Below are positions 23,425 to 33,679 of a stretch of DNA of 64,000 bases, one piece after another. This DNA is from Steinernema hermaphroditum (taxonomy: Eukaryota; Nematoda; Chromadorea; Rhabditida; Steinernematidae). The first letter of the stretch is position 1; each line of letters starts with the position of its first letter. The notes beneath the pieces are model-generated. The model was not told the origin of the DNA and did no database searches. It saw nothing but the letters and a program-made list of their open reading frames with translations. The DNA lies in NCBI GenBank assembly GCA_030435675.1, contig CM059621.1, forward strand, positions 6,696,001-6,760,000, given 5' to 3'. The translations under genes were made by a program, and so were the position numbers.

Positions 23425-25677
23425 ATGGCGATGGTGGCGCCACTCAGCAGCAGCACCGGAGAAGTGTTCGCGCAGCGCTCGGGCACTGTCGCCGCCACGA
23501 TGTCCGACTCGGGATGTTCGTCCATCTCCGCGATAAAGGTGAGCGTATTGATCGATTTTCAAATGAGGCGTTATGATCCGTTTGGCGCCAATAGAGTGCA
23601 TTGCGCCCTAAAGTGATTGACCTGCTTCCGCTAATTAAAAACATATTGAAGTGGAAATGATTCGGTGATGATCGATTTATGGATAGGTTTGTATTTCGAT
23701 AGCGGAGCTTGACGGTTATGGGAATATAGAAGAGCTTAGAGTGTCTCAGCTAATAAAAGCAATGGGCCAAGAAGTGGCTACTTTTATGAGTTCGGTAATG
23801 GCTTTACACTATTCTGGATGGATGGTGAAGGGAGATCCTCCAAGATCTAGTGTTTTGATACAAAGTTTGCTTTTGGTTTCGTTTTAGCGGACGCCCACTC
23901 ACATGATTAAAGCGAAAATTCGGCATCTATCTAAAGAAATTTTGTCACAATTCGTCGTCACACTTCACCTTCTAGCTCGTTTTTAATGGAACATATCAAT
24001 CATCATTTAATCGACCCTGTTTTGCCGTTTTTTTAGTTTCAGGTTCAGGGTTTTGATCTGATTCCCCACTTCTGTCGATAGTTAAGAGGCAGTTCTCACC
24101 TTTTGTGCCCTATTCGATGTCATTAAAGTAATGTCCAACTTCCATATCAATACCACATGTGAATGTCTTACACATTCTTGAAAGAACGATAAGATTCCAT
24201 GTTTGATTTGACACCGTTTGATCGCTCTTAGTTACCTTCTTCTGCGATGCGAGACCCTTTTAGAGTACATATATCATCGATCATCGCTTAAATTCCCTTT
24301 CTTAAAACGGTTCGTGCATATTCAAGATTAAGGAGACATCTTCAGAACCTCCTTAGCCCCTACTCTCACCACTGACCTTCCCTTACTGCTCATCATCCTA
24401 CATCCTTATAGATATTCTACAAAGTCAAAGGTGACGACAAGAACACCTACCGTACTCAAGTAGAAGACATCCCCACCGGCAGCGCTCCTACTCTGGGCGA
24501 CTTCAAGCGCTCAAAGCCAAAGTTCGCCTTCTACAAGGCCTACTGTCTCGCCTTCGAGGAAGCCCTGAGGTTTGTGTGCTGCCACGTGAGCCACGTGACG
24601 AGCCTCTTTCAGGACGAACGTCCGAATCGAACTCGACGGTAACAGCGACGAGTTGGTAAAGAACGCCAACGGCGAATACGAGTTGTTTTTGGAGCCCACG
24701 GAGACGTTCTACGGTAGGCGCCACAGCAGAGGACGTGCCTAAAGCGGGAGTTCAGATGAGCCGTTGGATTCGCAGAGAGAAGACGAGTACACGACCTTCG
24801 ACGAGAGCGAGCCTTTCCAGAAAAGGCCTCGTTTCGGAGGCTTCGACTCCATGGCATCGACGTCCTTCTCCACCACGGACAACTCGAACTACTACCAGCG
24901 GAGGGCTCGGCGCCACTACAGGGCTAAAAGACCGCAGTCGGAGTACTCCACGATGCTCACGGAGTCCTCGATGGCAGTGGACATCATCACAGTCCACGTG
25001 GACATTCGCTGTCAGCCGCTGGGGATTCAGGTTGCCAGCGTCAACGGAAGCGGACTCATCGTCGCCAACATCTCAGCTGGTAAGTTGCTCGAACTCAGTT
25101 GGTTACTGTATCTTTGCTTGTAGGGAGCGCTGCCGCTGCTTGTCGCCAGATCAACATCGGCGACATCATCCTTCAGGTGAACGATATTCCCCTGGACGGC
25201 ATGCCCGACGACCAGGCGGCTATGTACCTGGCCCAAGCGGAACAGCGCCGCGCCTTCATCACCCTCTCCATCGCCAAGACGATGACCCAAGCGAAGCAGC
25301 CCTTCTTCGAGAACCCATACGCCTACTACCAACCCATTCCGATGCACCCCGCCCCGGCGCCATTCCATGTGCCTTCGATTCCGCCCGATCCACCGCGTCT
25401 CACCACCGGAAGCCACAAGTTCGCATTCCTGGAGGAGCTCGAGAGGGGACTGCCCACGAAGAACCGCAAGTGGCTGAAGATGGACTTCACGAACACCTTC
25501 CTCGGCTCTGAGCTCGTCAAGTGGCTCCGGAAGAACGTCGAGGGCGTGAGGACGAAGCGCGAAGGTCGCAAGTTTGCACAAGAGCTTCTGGAAGCGGGTA
25601 TCTTCAGGCACGTAGTCACCAAGGCACCCTTCAGCGAAAACTGTATCTACGAGATTTGTAACGATGCCATCTATTAG
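23425..25677 (+). CDS. dsh: Dishevelled (DIX-PDZ-DEP), short form
   Basis: Exons 23425-23538, 24412-24569, 24613-24713, 24756-25079 and 25124-25677 join in frame for 416 aa; an in-frame ATG at 23392 is an alternative start. DIX at residues about 37-125 (IFYKVKGDDK, LGDFKRSKP, VRIELDG). PDZ with LGIQVASVNGSGLIV, INIGDIILQVNDIPLDGM. DEP with KWLKMDFTNTFLGSELVKWL, REGRKFAQELLEAGIFRHV. All three domains in this order define Dishevelled, the Wnt transducer that polymerises through DIX and binds Frizzled through PDZ/DEP. Oddity: the protein stops about ten residues after DEP, so the long proline-rich C-terminal region of fly and vertebrate Dvl is absent. A short basic run (RRARRHYRAKR) lies before PDZ. 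Intron 1 is 873 bp, unusually long here. AATAAA at 25689. Confidence 0.92.
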
Positions 25678-25742
25678 CACATGAGATGAATAAAGTAACT
25701 TATCACACAATGTGCTGATGGCACCATCAAACAATGCGCTCT

Positions 25743-26865
25743 TCACTCGCAGCTGCCCATGTCGACATGGTTGCACTTCTCGAAATCCGTGGGCCATCCG
25801 TCGTTCACAGTGACCACGCGTCGCGAACATCGCATCAGCTTCGAGTCTCTGTGAACGTGTGAGCAGTTACGGCAGGCATAAAGATCAAAGGACTCACTTC
25901 TTCCATGACGTTGCCACTTGACATCGGGGACACTTTCCGAAAAGTTGATTCGCGATTGTCAAACTGCCTAACGGAATTGAGGAGACGTTCAGTTTGGGAA
26001 ACTAAATTAGATTTTTGAGGAACATTTGGAACAACACATCAACTTACAAAAACTGTGGTTGTCGGCGAGAGTAAGTCGTTAGTCATAGCTGCATAGCCTT
26101 TTCCGATGCAAACCCAGTGCCCACGCTCGTCCAAACCGCTATACGAAGACGGCTTCGCGCAGTAGTTCTTACTGTGACATGGAAACTAAACGTTTTCTTA
26201 TTTCCTGACGGCTCCCCAAAGAAGAATTCCTACACTTTCGATCTTGTCGAAACAAGTTGGATCGTTCTGACTGGCAGCGGACAGCTTCGAAATCCGATAG
26301 AAGATGGCTTCAGGGCCGCAGTTCCTTGTGCACCCGTCCTAAATACCTGCTTTTTATAAATTCAGAATCGCCTTATTAACCATTTCGAAAAAGTCGAATC
26401 TATCGTATTCGCAGTGCAGAAGTGTCGCCTGATCTTTGCGCTCCTCGAAAAGTCGGTCCTGCTCCTCCAAAAACATCTTCCTATCCTGCAATTTGAACAC
26501 TTTGTATCTTTGCAGAAATAATAGTGTCACCACAAAAGATCGGATGGAAGAAAAGAAGGAAACGCCAAGAACGGAGAGAAATAAATAAACAATGCACTGA
26601 ACGAAGAAGAAGATGTAACACGGCTTTCGACGGAGGACATAACGGAGGACGCGTTCCTGGCGATTCCGAGAACGTTTGGCACTTCCCTAGAACCGAAATA
26701 GCTGAAGAAAAGTAGAAGTTATGCGTATCTCACCGAGTTCAAGAAGAACTGTCGATTCACCGATCCATCCGAAGTGCCCTCGGTCACCGACATCGCGGCG
26801 TTCACAAAGAGCAAATGGTCGTTGCCGAGGGAGTTCCTCGAAGAACAATAAGGTAGACAAAACAT
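25743..26865 (-). CDS. Unrecognised cysteine-containing protein, likely secreted; ends uncertain
   Basis: Exon-like blocks on the minus strand: 26734-26865 or shorter, 26381-26485, 26234-26338, 26048-26167, 25898-25963, 25743-25848. They join as NSDRKMFLEEQDRLFEE, then FFEMDGCTRNCGPEA, then NYCAKPSSYSGLDERGHW, using a 42-nt intron (26339-26380). The last two junctions are less certain, because the best frame of the final block (KLMRCSRRVVTV, ending MGSCE) needs a phase shift. No clear signal peptide is visible; the 5' end abuts the inverted-repeat arm at 26922, so a first exon may have been lost or replaced. The gene converges on dsh with about 65 bp between stop codons. Family not recognised. 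Confidence 0.5.
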
Positions 26866-26965
26866 TCGTCTGCAGACTACTCGCCTTGGAGTGACGACGC
26901 CATAGCTATCATTTGACGATTGGCATTTATTAATGGACAAATGAATTGTAAGGGGTCGAAGTTTT

Positions 26966-27816
26966 TTATTCGAGGTAGAGATAGTTGTCCAAGAGCTCTT
27001 GGATCAACTGCGCATGTTTGTGGCCGTAGGCGATCGCGTTGAGCGTTGGATGGAATGGTGTCAGAATGTTGGGGGTGACGAGTTTCTTGCGCCCACGAAG
27101 CGACTTCGGCGAAAGGCCTTTTTTCTCGTCTTCCGGAGCCAGTTTAGTAAGATTGATCGGCGAGTAGGTTTCGTAGGCGATCGGATGAATCTGGGGAAGC
27201 TGAAGATCCGCATTAAAGTCTGTGTCGCTTTCGAAGGTACTGGACTCGTCAGTAGGCTGTTCTTCGGTGATCTTATCGATTCTACAGTCGCACGAGAGGA
27301 TGTTCTAGGCGGTGGTCAAGAAAAGTCAAGAAGCGAATGCAAGCGAATACCGTAGGAATCGATCTGCGTTCCTTGTAGACCGCGAACAGATCCTTCGCAT
27401 TTCCCGAGGAGCCTTCCACCTTCTTCGCTTTCTTCTGTTGCATACATTCGGCAGCCGACTTCCCGCCACAGTCAAAGGGCTTCACAACGCATGGAGCTGG
27501 CGCAACATCGCGGGGCACGAATCCTCGTGGTGATACAGCCACAGTACTGGAAACCAATTATGCACACATAATCGGACATTAGCACTCACTCCGAGTCGGA
27601 AATAACCGTCGTCGACGACTTCGAGTTCACCAACGAGGAGACTTCACTCAAAGTTTCCGAAATCTGAAGAAGAGCAATAAGTACAACGCCTACGATTGGG
27701 ATACAAACCTTCTTGCGTTCTTGCTCCCTGAACCAAAGCAGCAACGACGCTCCGATGGCGGAGAGACCAAGAGCGGCGCCAAACGTGATCAGAATCCGCT
27801 TGAAGGGATGCGCCAT
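26966..27816 (-). CDS. Family N protein, copy 2 (left arm, 238 aa)
   Basis: Four exons: 27709-27816, 27590-27663, 27351-27546, 26966-27304. The N-terminal helix is GAALGLSAIGASLLLW, followed by the basic FREQERKK. The middle has three cysteines (APCVVKPFDCGGK, AAECMQQ) and a Lys-rich run. The last exon begins NILSCDCR and carries YSPINLTKVAPE, NILTPFHPTLNAIAYG, KHAQLI and LLDNY, the same blocks in the same order as the gene at 19245-20111. The stop codon lies inside an AATAAA signal, so the 3' UTR may be extremely short. Probably downstream of the Roquin-like gene in one transcription direction (452-bp gap). Function unknown. Confidence 0.82.
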
Positions 27817-28267
27817 CGTGCGGACCGACCGATCGGGAGAGTGACTGTCTTCGGAAGGAGAGGGCGACGGGGAACAGAGACGTCTGATTTTGCAGAAGAG
27901 ACGAGACCGCTTCCCTGCCTTCTCTGTCCTCGGAGACAGAAAACGCTGTTCGTAGAAGGTCGGTGGCGCTAGTAATACTCAGAATGGGGACTGCTCAGCA
28001 CATGTTCTAATTTTTGGAAACTTTTCCGTCGACTACCCGTCGACTATGATAAGGCATTTGTTGGCCGAATTTTTGGAACGGTCTCTTAATTGAGACCAAT
28101 AAAAGTGAGCAACGTTGAAGGAATCGCCCTTTCCACAACAGGACGGTAGCGAGAATAAGACAGAACGGAATGGACTAGTGGCAAGAAGGAGACCTAAAAT
28201 TGATAGAGTTCTTTTATACATTCCAATGGGTAGATACAACAAAATATAATTGGCCTTCTGTGCTTCT

Positions 28268-29647
28268 TCAATGGCGGCGAGGAGCTCTGCGCCGCTCGTC
28301 CGGCTTAACAGCGACATAGGCGTCAACGAGGTCCGCCACGTTCTTCACGGCATCCAGCAAAACGTCCCAGCTGGGCTCTGAAAGGAGTCATTAGCGCTCG
28401 TTTTTCTTTCGAATCCGCTCACCATCACAGTAGCCAAAGGACTCCAGCTTCTCGAGGAGCAGCACAACCTTCGCGAGGTTCGCATCGTCTACATGACGCA
28501 CAGTTTCCGCCAACGTCGAGACGGGGATGATGAACTTGCGCTGGGGGTCACTGATCTGCAGAAGGCGGTCGACGATGGACTGGATGTGGCGCTGCTTCTT
28601 CATGTGCCCGTAGAGGAGGCGGCTGAGCTGAGCCTTGTCCACACGGAGACCGGCTTCCAGGAGGATACGCATGAGTGACATATCGTGCTGCAACTCGAAG
28701 ACCTCGAAGGGGAAAAACTCCGGTTTCAGGCGCATCAGAGGAGCCTTCCCCTGGCGCGGCACGGTGACGAACAGGTGGCCCAGGTAGAGAATCTGGAAGA
28801 GGTGGTTCACTGCGCTCTTTGTAACGGTCGGGAAGTCGAGCGCCAGCTTGGCGGCGATGGAGCGGACGGCCATCTTTCGGGTCACCGGGAAGCCACCGTC
28901 GAAAAGGAGGTGGATTTCGCGGAGAACAGCGGAGTGAGTTCCTGAAGGAGGTCGAGATTTAGGAGTTGCAGCCATGATCAGGCATACCGGGACCCAGGAA
29001 CTGGCATCGACGGGTGCGGAGCACGTCCCAGATCTGCGAAGAGGAGTGCGAACTGGTCAGCGGCTGGAGAACTTCGCTGAGGATCCGCTCGGCGACGCTT
29101 CGGACAGTTCTGAGGCAGAAGAGCCTTCCAGCAGGTGAGGTGATGTTCGTGCGGATCAGGATGAGCACCTTGCGCTGAATGGCGCGGCTCAACGACGTGC
29201 TGGTGACGGCGCCGCCTCGCCGAGTCTTCGTTTCCGTGAAGTGGCGCCCGATGCGCGCCAGCAGTCCGTCCATCCGGTCGACGTACTTGTGGTCGTGGAC
29301 CTGCTTGCTCTGGCGTCCGACCAGGAGACCCATCATGCGCAGGATGGTGAAATTAACGACCGCCTCCTCGACGGGCACCTCCAGCGAGCTCTAAACTGCT
29401 CAGATCAGCAACAAAGGGGGGAATTAGGGGACCTCACCTGGTCAATGGGACATTTCCTGCCCTTCCTGAGGCATCTTCCGCAGAGCGCGTGGCCACAGCC
29501 CAGGTTCACGGGTGGGCATTCGACAGCGAATCGCTCCGAACACGCAGGACAACTCATCACCGAATCCCAGGGCACCATGTCGAACAGCTTTCTGTTCCGG
29601 CGAACTTCCACCACGTGCGGCGCCGCAGCGCCAAGCGTGGGAGTCAT
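28268..29647 (-). CDS. Truncated Roquin/RLE-1-like protein, RING + ROQ (left arm, 413 aa)
   Basis: Exons 29438-29647, 28988-29390, 28423-28941 and 28268-28377 join in frame. The RING finger is at residues about 35-68 (CPACSERF, LGCGHALCGRCL, KCPID), with the CPxD ending typical of Roquin. The HEPN/ROQ region follows with SRAIQRKVLILI, RTRRCQFLGPG, QILYLGHLFVT, LRVDKAQLSRLLYGHMKKQ and HIQSIVDRLLQI, aligning with RC3H1/RC3H2 and nematode RLE-1. Roquins are RING E3 ligases that bind constitutive-decay stem-loops in mRNA through ROQ; C. elegans RLE-1 ubiquitinates DAF-16. Here the frame stops after VAVKPDERRRAPRRH, where family members continue into a CCCH zinc finger and a long tail. The start follows an SL-type acceptor (29654-29663) by six bases. 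Confidence 0.88.
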
Positions 29648-29653
29648 CGTGCA

Positions 29654-29663
29654 CTGAAAAGAA
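29654..29663 (-). promoter_or_regulatory. Trans-splice acceptor of Roquin-like gene (left arm)
   Basis: TTCTTTTCAG lies six bases upstream of the start codon with no coding exon before it, the usual context for spliced-leader addition in nematodes. The same site is conserved in the right arm at 56241-56250. Confidence 0.6.
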
Positions 29664-29868
29664 CGATGCATTCAACGGAGAAACATTTCAGAACGCGCAA
29701 CCCTAAAAACAAGCGACAAACCTAGACAGTTCCGTGAGAAATGTTGCAAAAATGCTGCAAAATTGGTCGATTGAGACATTTCCCAAAACACGTCTGCACG
29801 GAGCTACGGTAGGTACTGTGCTTAAAATTTTGAAACAGCTGGAAATGTTCTCTTTGGTGTGATCGGAT

Positions 29869-30256
29869 CCAAGAGGTTTTTCAGAAATGTTCCGACGGAC
29901 ACTTTTATGTCATGCCATGGACACATGGCAGTTGTTTCTAAACAGTCTGCCATGTGTATTCAAACGGGATATGGACCACACGCAAAAAGATTGTGAAGAA
30001 ACCGAACGAGTGAAAATAATTGGAATGATTCAAATCGAACTAACTGTAGGATTCGTCTCAAGACCCACACTGCGACGTTTGATGATGTTTTGCAGACATC
30101 GCGCATGCTGTCCACTTTTCTCGAATTTGCCTATTTATCTTCTTTTTTGCCGCTGTCTGTCTATTTGTCTCGATAGTTTATCGCGTGAGCGACAATGTCA
30201 TGCCAGTATTTATCAGAAAATAATGACGGCATTTTTACAGGGTCCTTTACAACGCC
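29869..30256. other. Intergenic upstream of rpl-22
   Basis: It begins at the inner edge of the left arm. AT-rich, with no gene. It ends at the TTTTTACAG acceptor (30232-30240), 16 bases before the rpl-22 start, a probable trans-splice site or 5'-UTR intron end. Confidence 0.5.
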
Positions 30257-30784
30257 ATGGCCATTTACAAGCGCAAGATTGCGAAGCCCGAGCTGAAGCT
30301 GAAGAAGAAGCGCAGCAAGCAGATCGTCAAGTTCAACATCGAGTGCCAGCGCCCCGTCGAGGACGGAATCCTGAAGCTTGCCTCCTTCGTAAGTTTCTCT
30401 CTCTCTCCTTGACCCTCATCTGTGTCAGATGTCGGAGTTGCCTTCTCTGACCAAGGCTTAGGGTGCAGTCGAAACGACTCTTCGCGTCCCTAATAAGACC
30501 TGTGTTTGTTGCAGGAGAACTTCCTCCAGGAGCGTCTGAAGGTCGGTGGCAAGGTCGGCCAGCTCGCCGCATCCGGAGTGTCCATTGAGACCGATAAGAC
30601 GAAGATCACCGTTAATGCCGAGAAGACGCCTCTGTCGAAGCGCTACCTGAAGTACCTAACCAAGAAGTATCTCAAGCGCAACAACCTCCGTGACTGGCTT
30701 CGCGTGGTCTCCTCGAACAAGAACACTTATGAGCTGCGCTACTTCCAGATTGACGGCGCTGATGAGGAGGAAGATGAAGAGTAA
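30257..30784 (+). CDS. rpl-22: 60S ribosomal protein eL22
   Basis: Two exons (30257-30388, 30515-30784) encode 133 aa, the usual length. The sequence aligns along its whole length with animal L22: [67 protein letters not shown] and [13 protein letters not shown] [10 protein letters not shown], ending in an acidic DEEEDEE tail. It is a structural protein of the large ribosomal subunit that contacts 28S rRNA. The intron is 126 nt, long for this window. The forkhead-like gene starts 314 bp downstream on the same strand behind its own acceptor, so a two-gene operon is possible. Confidence 0.97.
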
Positions 30785-31090
30785 CCATCTCATCTGTTGT
30801 TTGTTAATTGTTTTGTTGTTATGAAAGACGATTTCGTGTTTGTTTGTGTTCCCCGGGTGTTGTATGCGTGTGTTCTGCGGGTTAGGGTTGTGCTCAAATC
30901 GTCGTTGGCATGCCGTTGTCCTCATGATGCTGTATGGGAGCAGAGTTCAATGGCGTTCTTGTATCCTCACCCGTTGAGTGAGGCTCGTTTTCGCACTGTA
31001 ATCGCACATCGGTGCTGATCGGCATTCGCTCCAAATGCATTGCTTTCCTTTTCGAATTTAATTGGCTTTTGACGAGGGTTCTCATCTTGT

Positions 31091-31096
31091 TTTTAG
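31091..31096 (+). promoter_or_regulatory. Trans-splice acceptor before the forkhead-like gene
   Basis: TTTTTAG ends two bases before the chosen start codon at 31099. No coding exon precedes it, and rpl-22 ends 314 bp upstream on the same strand, as expected for spliced-leader addition to a downstream operon gene. Confidence 0.5.
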
Positions 31097-31098
31097 TC

Positions 31099-31935
31099 AT
31101 GTCAGCTAGCAAACGCAGCTCCTATGGACTCTCCTTCACCGGAATGATCATCGTGGCGATGCGCAACTCGGACGCCGTTGTGGACGGGGATGCAACGCTC
31201 TGCAAGACAGTGATCGCTATCAAGGACATCTACTTCTTTCTGAAGACGCACCTCCGCTGCTTCCAGGACCTCAGCGCCGACGAGTGGGAGAAAAAGGAGC
31301 GCGTCATCCGGCACACGCTCTCCCAGACAAACTACTTCTGCCGCTACAGAAGTGGCGCCGACGGGAAAGCCGAGCTCTACCAAACGGGCTCCAACAGCCC
31401 TGACCGCATCGGGCTCTGGACGATGAGCTCACCGCATGGCGAAGCTACGGATGAGACACTGAAGCGCATTGAGAAGGTTTTCAAGCAGGAGCACCTGAAT
31501 ACGTTCCGCGAGTGCCTCGTCAACCCCAACATCATGCAGGCTCTGCTGGATGGCACCTTCGGCTGGAAGGACCCGAAAGGCCAGGCTCTGCCTCAGTCCG
31601 ATGCGAAGAAGCGCCTCGAGGGGCGCTTGGACGGTGACGGTCAGGCCTGTGCCCCAGAGAGCTACGCCTGTTCGCCGCCTCCCTACTACCAAACGCCACC
31701 TCCTTCGAGGGTCGTCCTCGACGAGGCCTTCATCCGTAACTGCATCGTCCCCAGAATCCCTCGAAATACTTCTCATAGCTTCTTCTTCTCCACCTACACG
31801 CCACAAGGCGTGTTCCCTATCGTTCCTCAGTATCAGATCCCCGTGGAGCCCTATCAGCAACCTCTCTCGCCGGACTACACGAATCGCGAAGACTACCCAC
31901 AAGTGCATTGCTTTATGCCTCATTCGGCTCCTTAG
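31099..31935 (+). CDS. Divergent forkhead (winged-helix) transcription factor
   Basis: Single exon of 278 aa; the start is chosen because an acceptor ends two bases before it. Residues about 8-110 follow the forkhead pattern: YGLSFTGMIIVAMRNS (cf. SYxxLIxMAIxxS), IAIKDIYFFLKTHLRCFQ (cf. LTLxxIYxFIxxxFPYY), W followed by VIRHTLSQTNYFCR (cf. IRHNLSLNxCF), and GLWTM (cf. GxYWxL). A loop enlarged by CKT-type residues and the changed recognition helix make it divergent. The rest is Pro/Tyr/Gln-rich (CSPPPYYQTPPPSR, PIVPQYQIPVEPY), plausible as an activation region. The subfamily cannot be assigned. Followed by AATAAA at 31957. Confidence 0.6.
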   Translation: MSASKRSSYGLSFTGMIIVAMRNSDAVVDGDATLCKTVIAIKDIYFFLKTHLRCFQDLSADEWEKKERVIRHTLSQTNYFCRYRSGADGKAELYQTGSNSPDRIGLWTMSSPHGEATDETLKRIEKVFKQEHLNTFRECLVNPNIMQALLDGTFGWKDPKGQALPQSDAKKRLEGRLDGDGQACAPESYACSPPPYYQTPPPSRVVLDEAFIRNCIVPRIPRNTSHSFFFSTYTPQGVFPIVPQYQIPVEPYQQPLSPDYTNREDYPQVHCFMPHSAP

Positions 31936-32016
31936 AGCGTTGATGGGATACCGTAGAATAAATTTCTATCTCTCCAAAAAATAATTTACATTTGTCACAT
32001 ATTTACATGCATAAGA

Positions 32017-32501
32017 TCACATCTGATCGGCGGAGATCGTTCGACCCGGAAGACGCTTGCTCATGAGCTCGTGGATCATTTGAGGCGGTGGCTGGGACTT
32101 GTCCAGGAGCATCTCTGAAAGCAGGACCTCTTTAAATGGACAAAGAAGGGGATAGAACGAGGAAAAGCCGTGAACTACAGTAATCTTGAAAGAGCTCACC
32201 CTGAGAAGGCTCCGAGATCGGCTCGATTGGCTTCACCAGCGTCGGCTTCGCCTGCTGCTTGCAAGCGCTCATCAGCTGTTCGTTCTGAAACATTTTTCTT
32301 CAGTCAGAAACAAGCCGCCTGACGAGGTCGACGAACCTTCTTGGCCTCGAGCTCTGTGGCGATCTTCTGGAGGACGTCGATGCGACGTCCCAGGTTGACG
32401 GAGAGGCTCCGGAGGATCGTCATGACCTCGTCGTCGTTTAGGCGCTTCACGGCCTGCTTCAGCTGCGCCGAAGAGGCGGCTCCACTCACGCGGTTGATCA
32501 T
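32017..32501 (-). CDS. Small unknown protein, 5' end uncertain
   Basis: Three exon blocks on the minus strand: 32337-32501 or further, 32200-32284, 32017-32114, spliced in frame. They give about 115 aa from MINRVSGAASS. A helical N-terminal part (QLKQAVKRLNDDEVM, RRIDVLQKIATELEAKK) is followed by a Pro-rich linker (KPIEPISEP) and the C-terminus SKRLPGRTISADQM. An upstream exon is possible, because the frame remains open to an acceptor at about 32532. No family recognised. It converges on the forkhead-like gene, 81 bp apart. Confidence 0.6.
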
Positions 32502-33122
32502 TTCGGGAAGTAGCTGGGATTCAGGTGCAGTAACTAAGGTAACTTGGTAGTTCGACCGGTCGACAACTCTGAAGTGACGATAAAATGAAGCTGTGCTGGG
32601 AGAAAGAGCGAGTCTCGCAGACAGGAGACAAGACACGACTGCATAAAAGATAATTTGTGACGGGCCTGCAGTAATCCATGAGGAAAGTTCGAGCCGGGTT
32701 CGACAGCGCCACGGCTATTGAAGTGGACAGTGAGCGGGACGCGAATTTAAAGCGACTGACGCGTGCTGTTCTCAGCTGCAACTGTGGGCTAAGAATAAGC
32801 GAAGATAAACAAGCGGCGGGCGGCGTTCACGTGAACGCCGGCAACAGAACACAAGAAGTGTAAACAGAGTCAGATAATAACGACCGAAATCAAACACCGC
32901 CACCTGGATCGTGTGGAAACAGAAGAGATCTGACGGTGGAATACGTGCGCAGTGAGGCGAATGAAGAAGAACACTTGATAAGGCAGATAAAAAGTGTGTT
33001 CTGGGAAGTACGGTGTAAGGGAAAGGGCACGGACGGGGTTCTATGACGAATGAAGAACGAAAACAAGTCGAACTTTCAGTCGCGAAACTTGTTTGCTCTG
33101 CCGCGTCATCGCAGAGGGGGAG
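32502..33122. other. Intergenic, left flank of the PAT element
   Basis: No supported gene on either strand; the open frame at 32521-32781 (minus) has a basic, presequence-like start but no continuation. The region runs into the retrotransposon at 33123. Confidence 0.5.
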
Positions 33123-33328
33123 CGGAGCGGAAATGACTATTTCGTCGTAGCGTATTTGAGACCACGAAGGGTCTCGAAACGGAGTTTCGCTGAGTAGCAG
33201 GTATCGTAGGTTCGATTTGGGATCGATACGCAGATGAGAAATCGAACGGCGTTTCCTCATCTTGCTTTCAGTTCACTCGCAAATAATTTGATTATTTTCG
33301 AAATTCTTTGTTTAAGTTGAGACTGATA
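33123..33328 (+). repeat. PAT split repeat A1
   Basis: 206 bp, repeated as A2 at 36490-36695. It includes an inverted word TCTCGAAACGGAGTTTCG and probably the promoter. It opens with the 11-bp recombination core. Confidence 0.9.
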
Positions 33329-33679
33329 TCTTGCTTTCATTGTTCAAGTTAAGACTGATTTGTGATCAAGTAGTATACGAAATTCCTTTGACGCTCAAAA
33401 GTGATTTGAGTACTTTCAAAATCCTTTCGCTTAAGTTGAGGCTAGTTTGTAAAGCTAAAGAGGTTGTAGGCAGTGGAGTATTCCTGCCAAAGCAGTGGAG
33501 TTCATCCTGCTTCCCCGGTCGATCATATTCCCGGTGGTATTTATTCGGCGACGTGCTTCCCGCCAAGGTAGTGGATTATATCCTGCCTCTTTATTGGCTC
33601 GCGGTCCTTTCTTCAGTTTGTTTGTCGACTATTTCCAAATTCTAATCACGTTTCTATTCCAGAACCGCTCACGTTCAAC

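Larger units (their letters stand above)
26922..29868. repeat. Left arm of a 2.95-kb inverted duplication
   Basis: Nearly base-for-base the reverse complement of 56035-58982. Paired coordinates sum to 85903 over most of the length and to 85904 beyond a one-base indel in the first Roquin-like intron. Coding regions of both genes are intact in both arms, with only scattered substitutions. Similarity falls off at the inner end within about 90 bp and stops at GATCGGAT; the outer end stops within GGCATTTAT. The genes in each arm point outward from the 26-kb spacer. Confidence 0.95.

Noticed and set aside
25027..25830. 267-codon open frame on the minus strand across dsh exon 5
   Set aside because: It is the antisense of the DIX-PDZ-DEP exon; its openness follows from codon usage on the real strand.
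28493..29657. Plus-strand frames up to 138 codons antisense to the left-arm Roquin gene (mirrored in the right arm)
   Set aside because: Shadow frames of the real gene; they change in step with it and carry no motifs.
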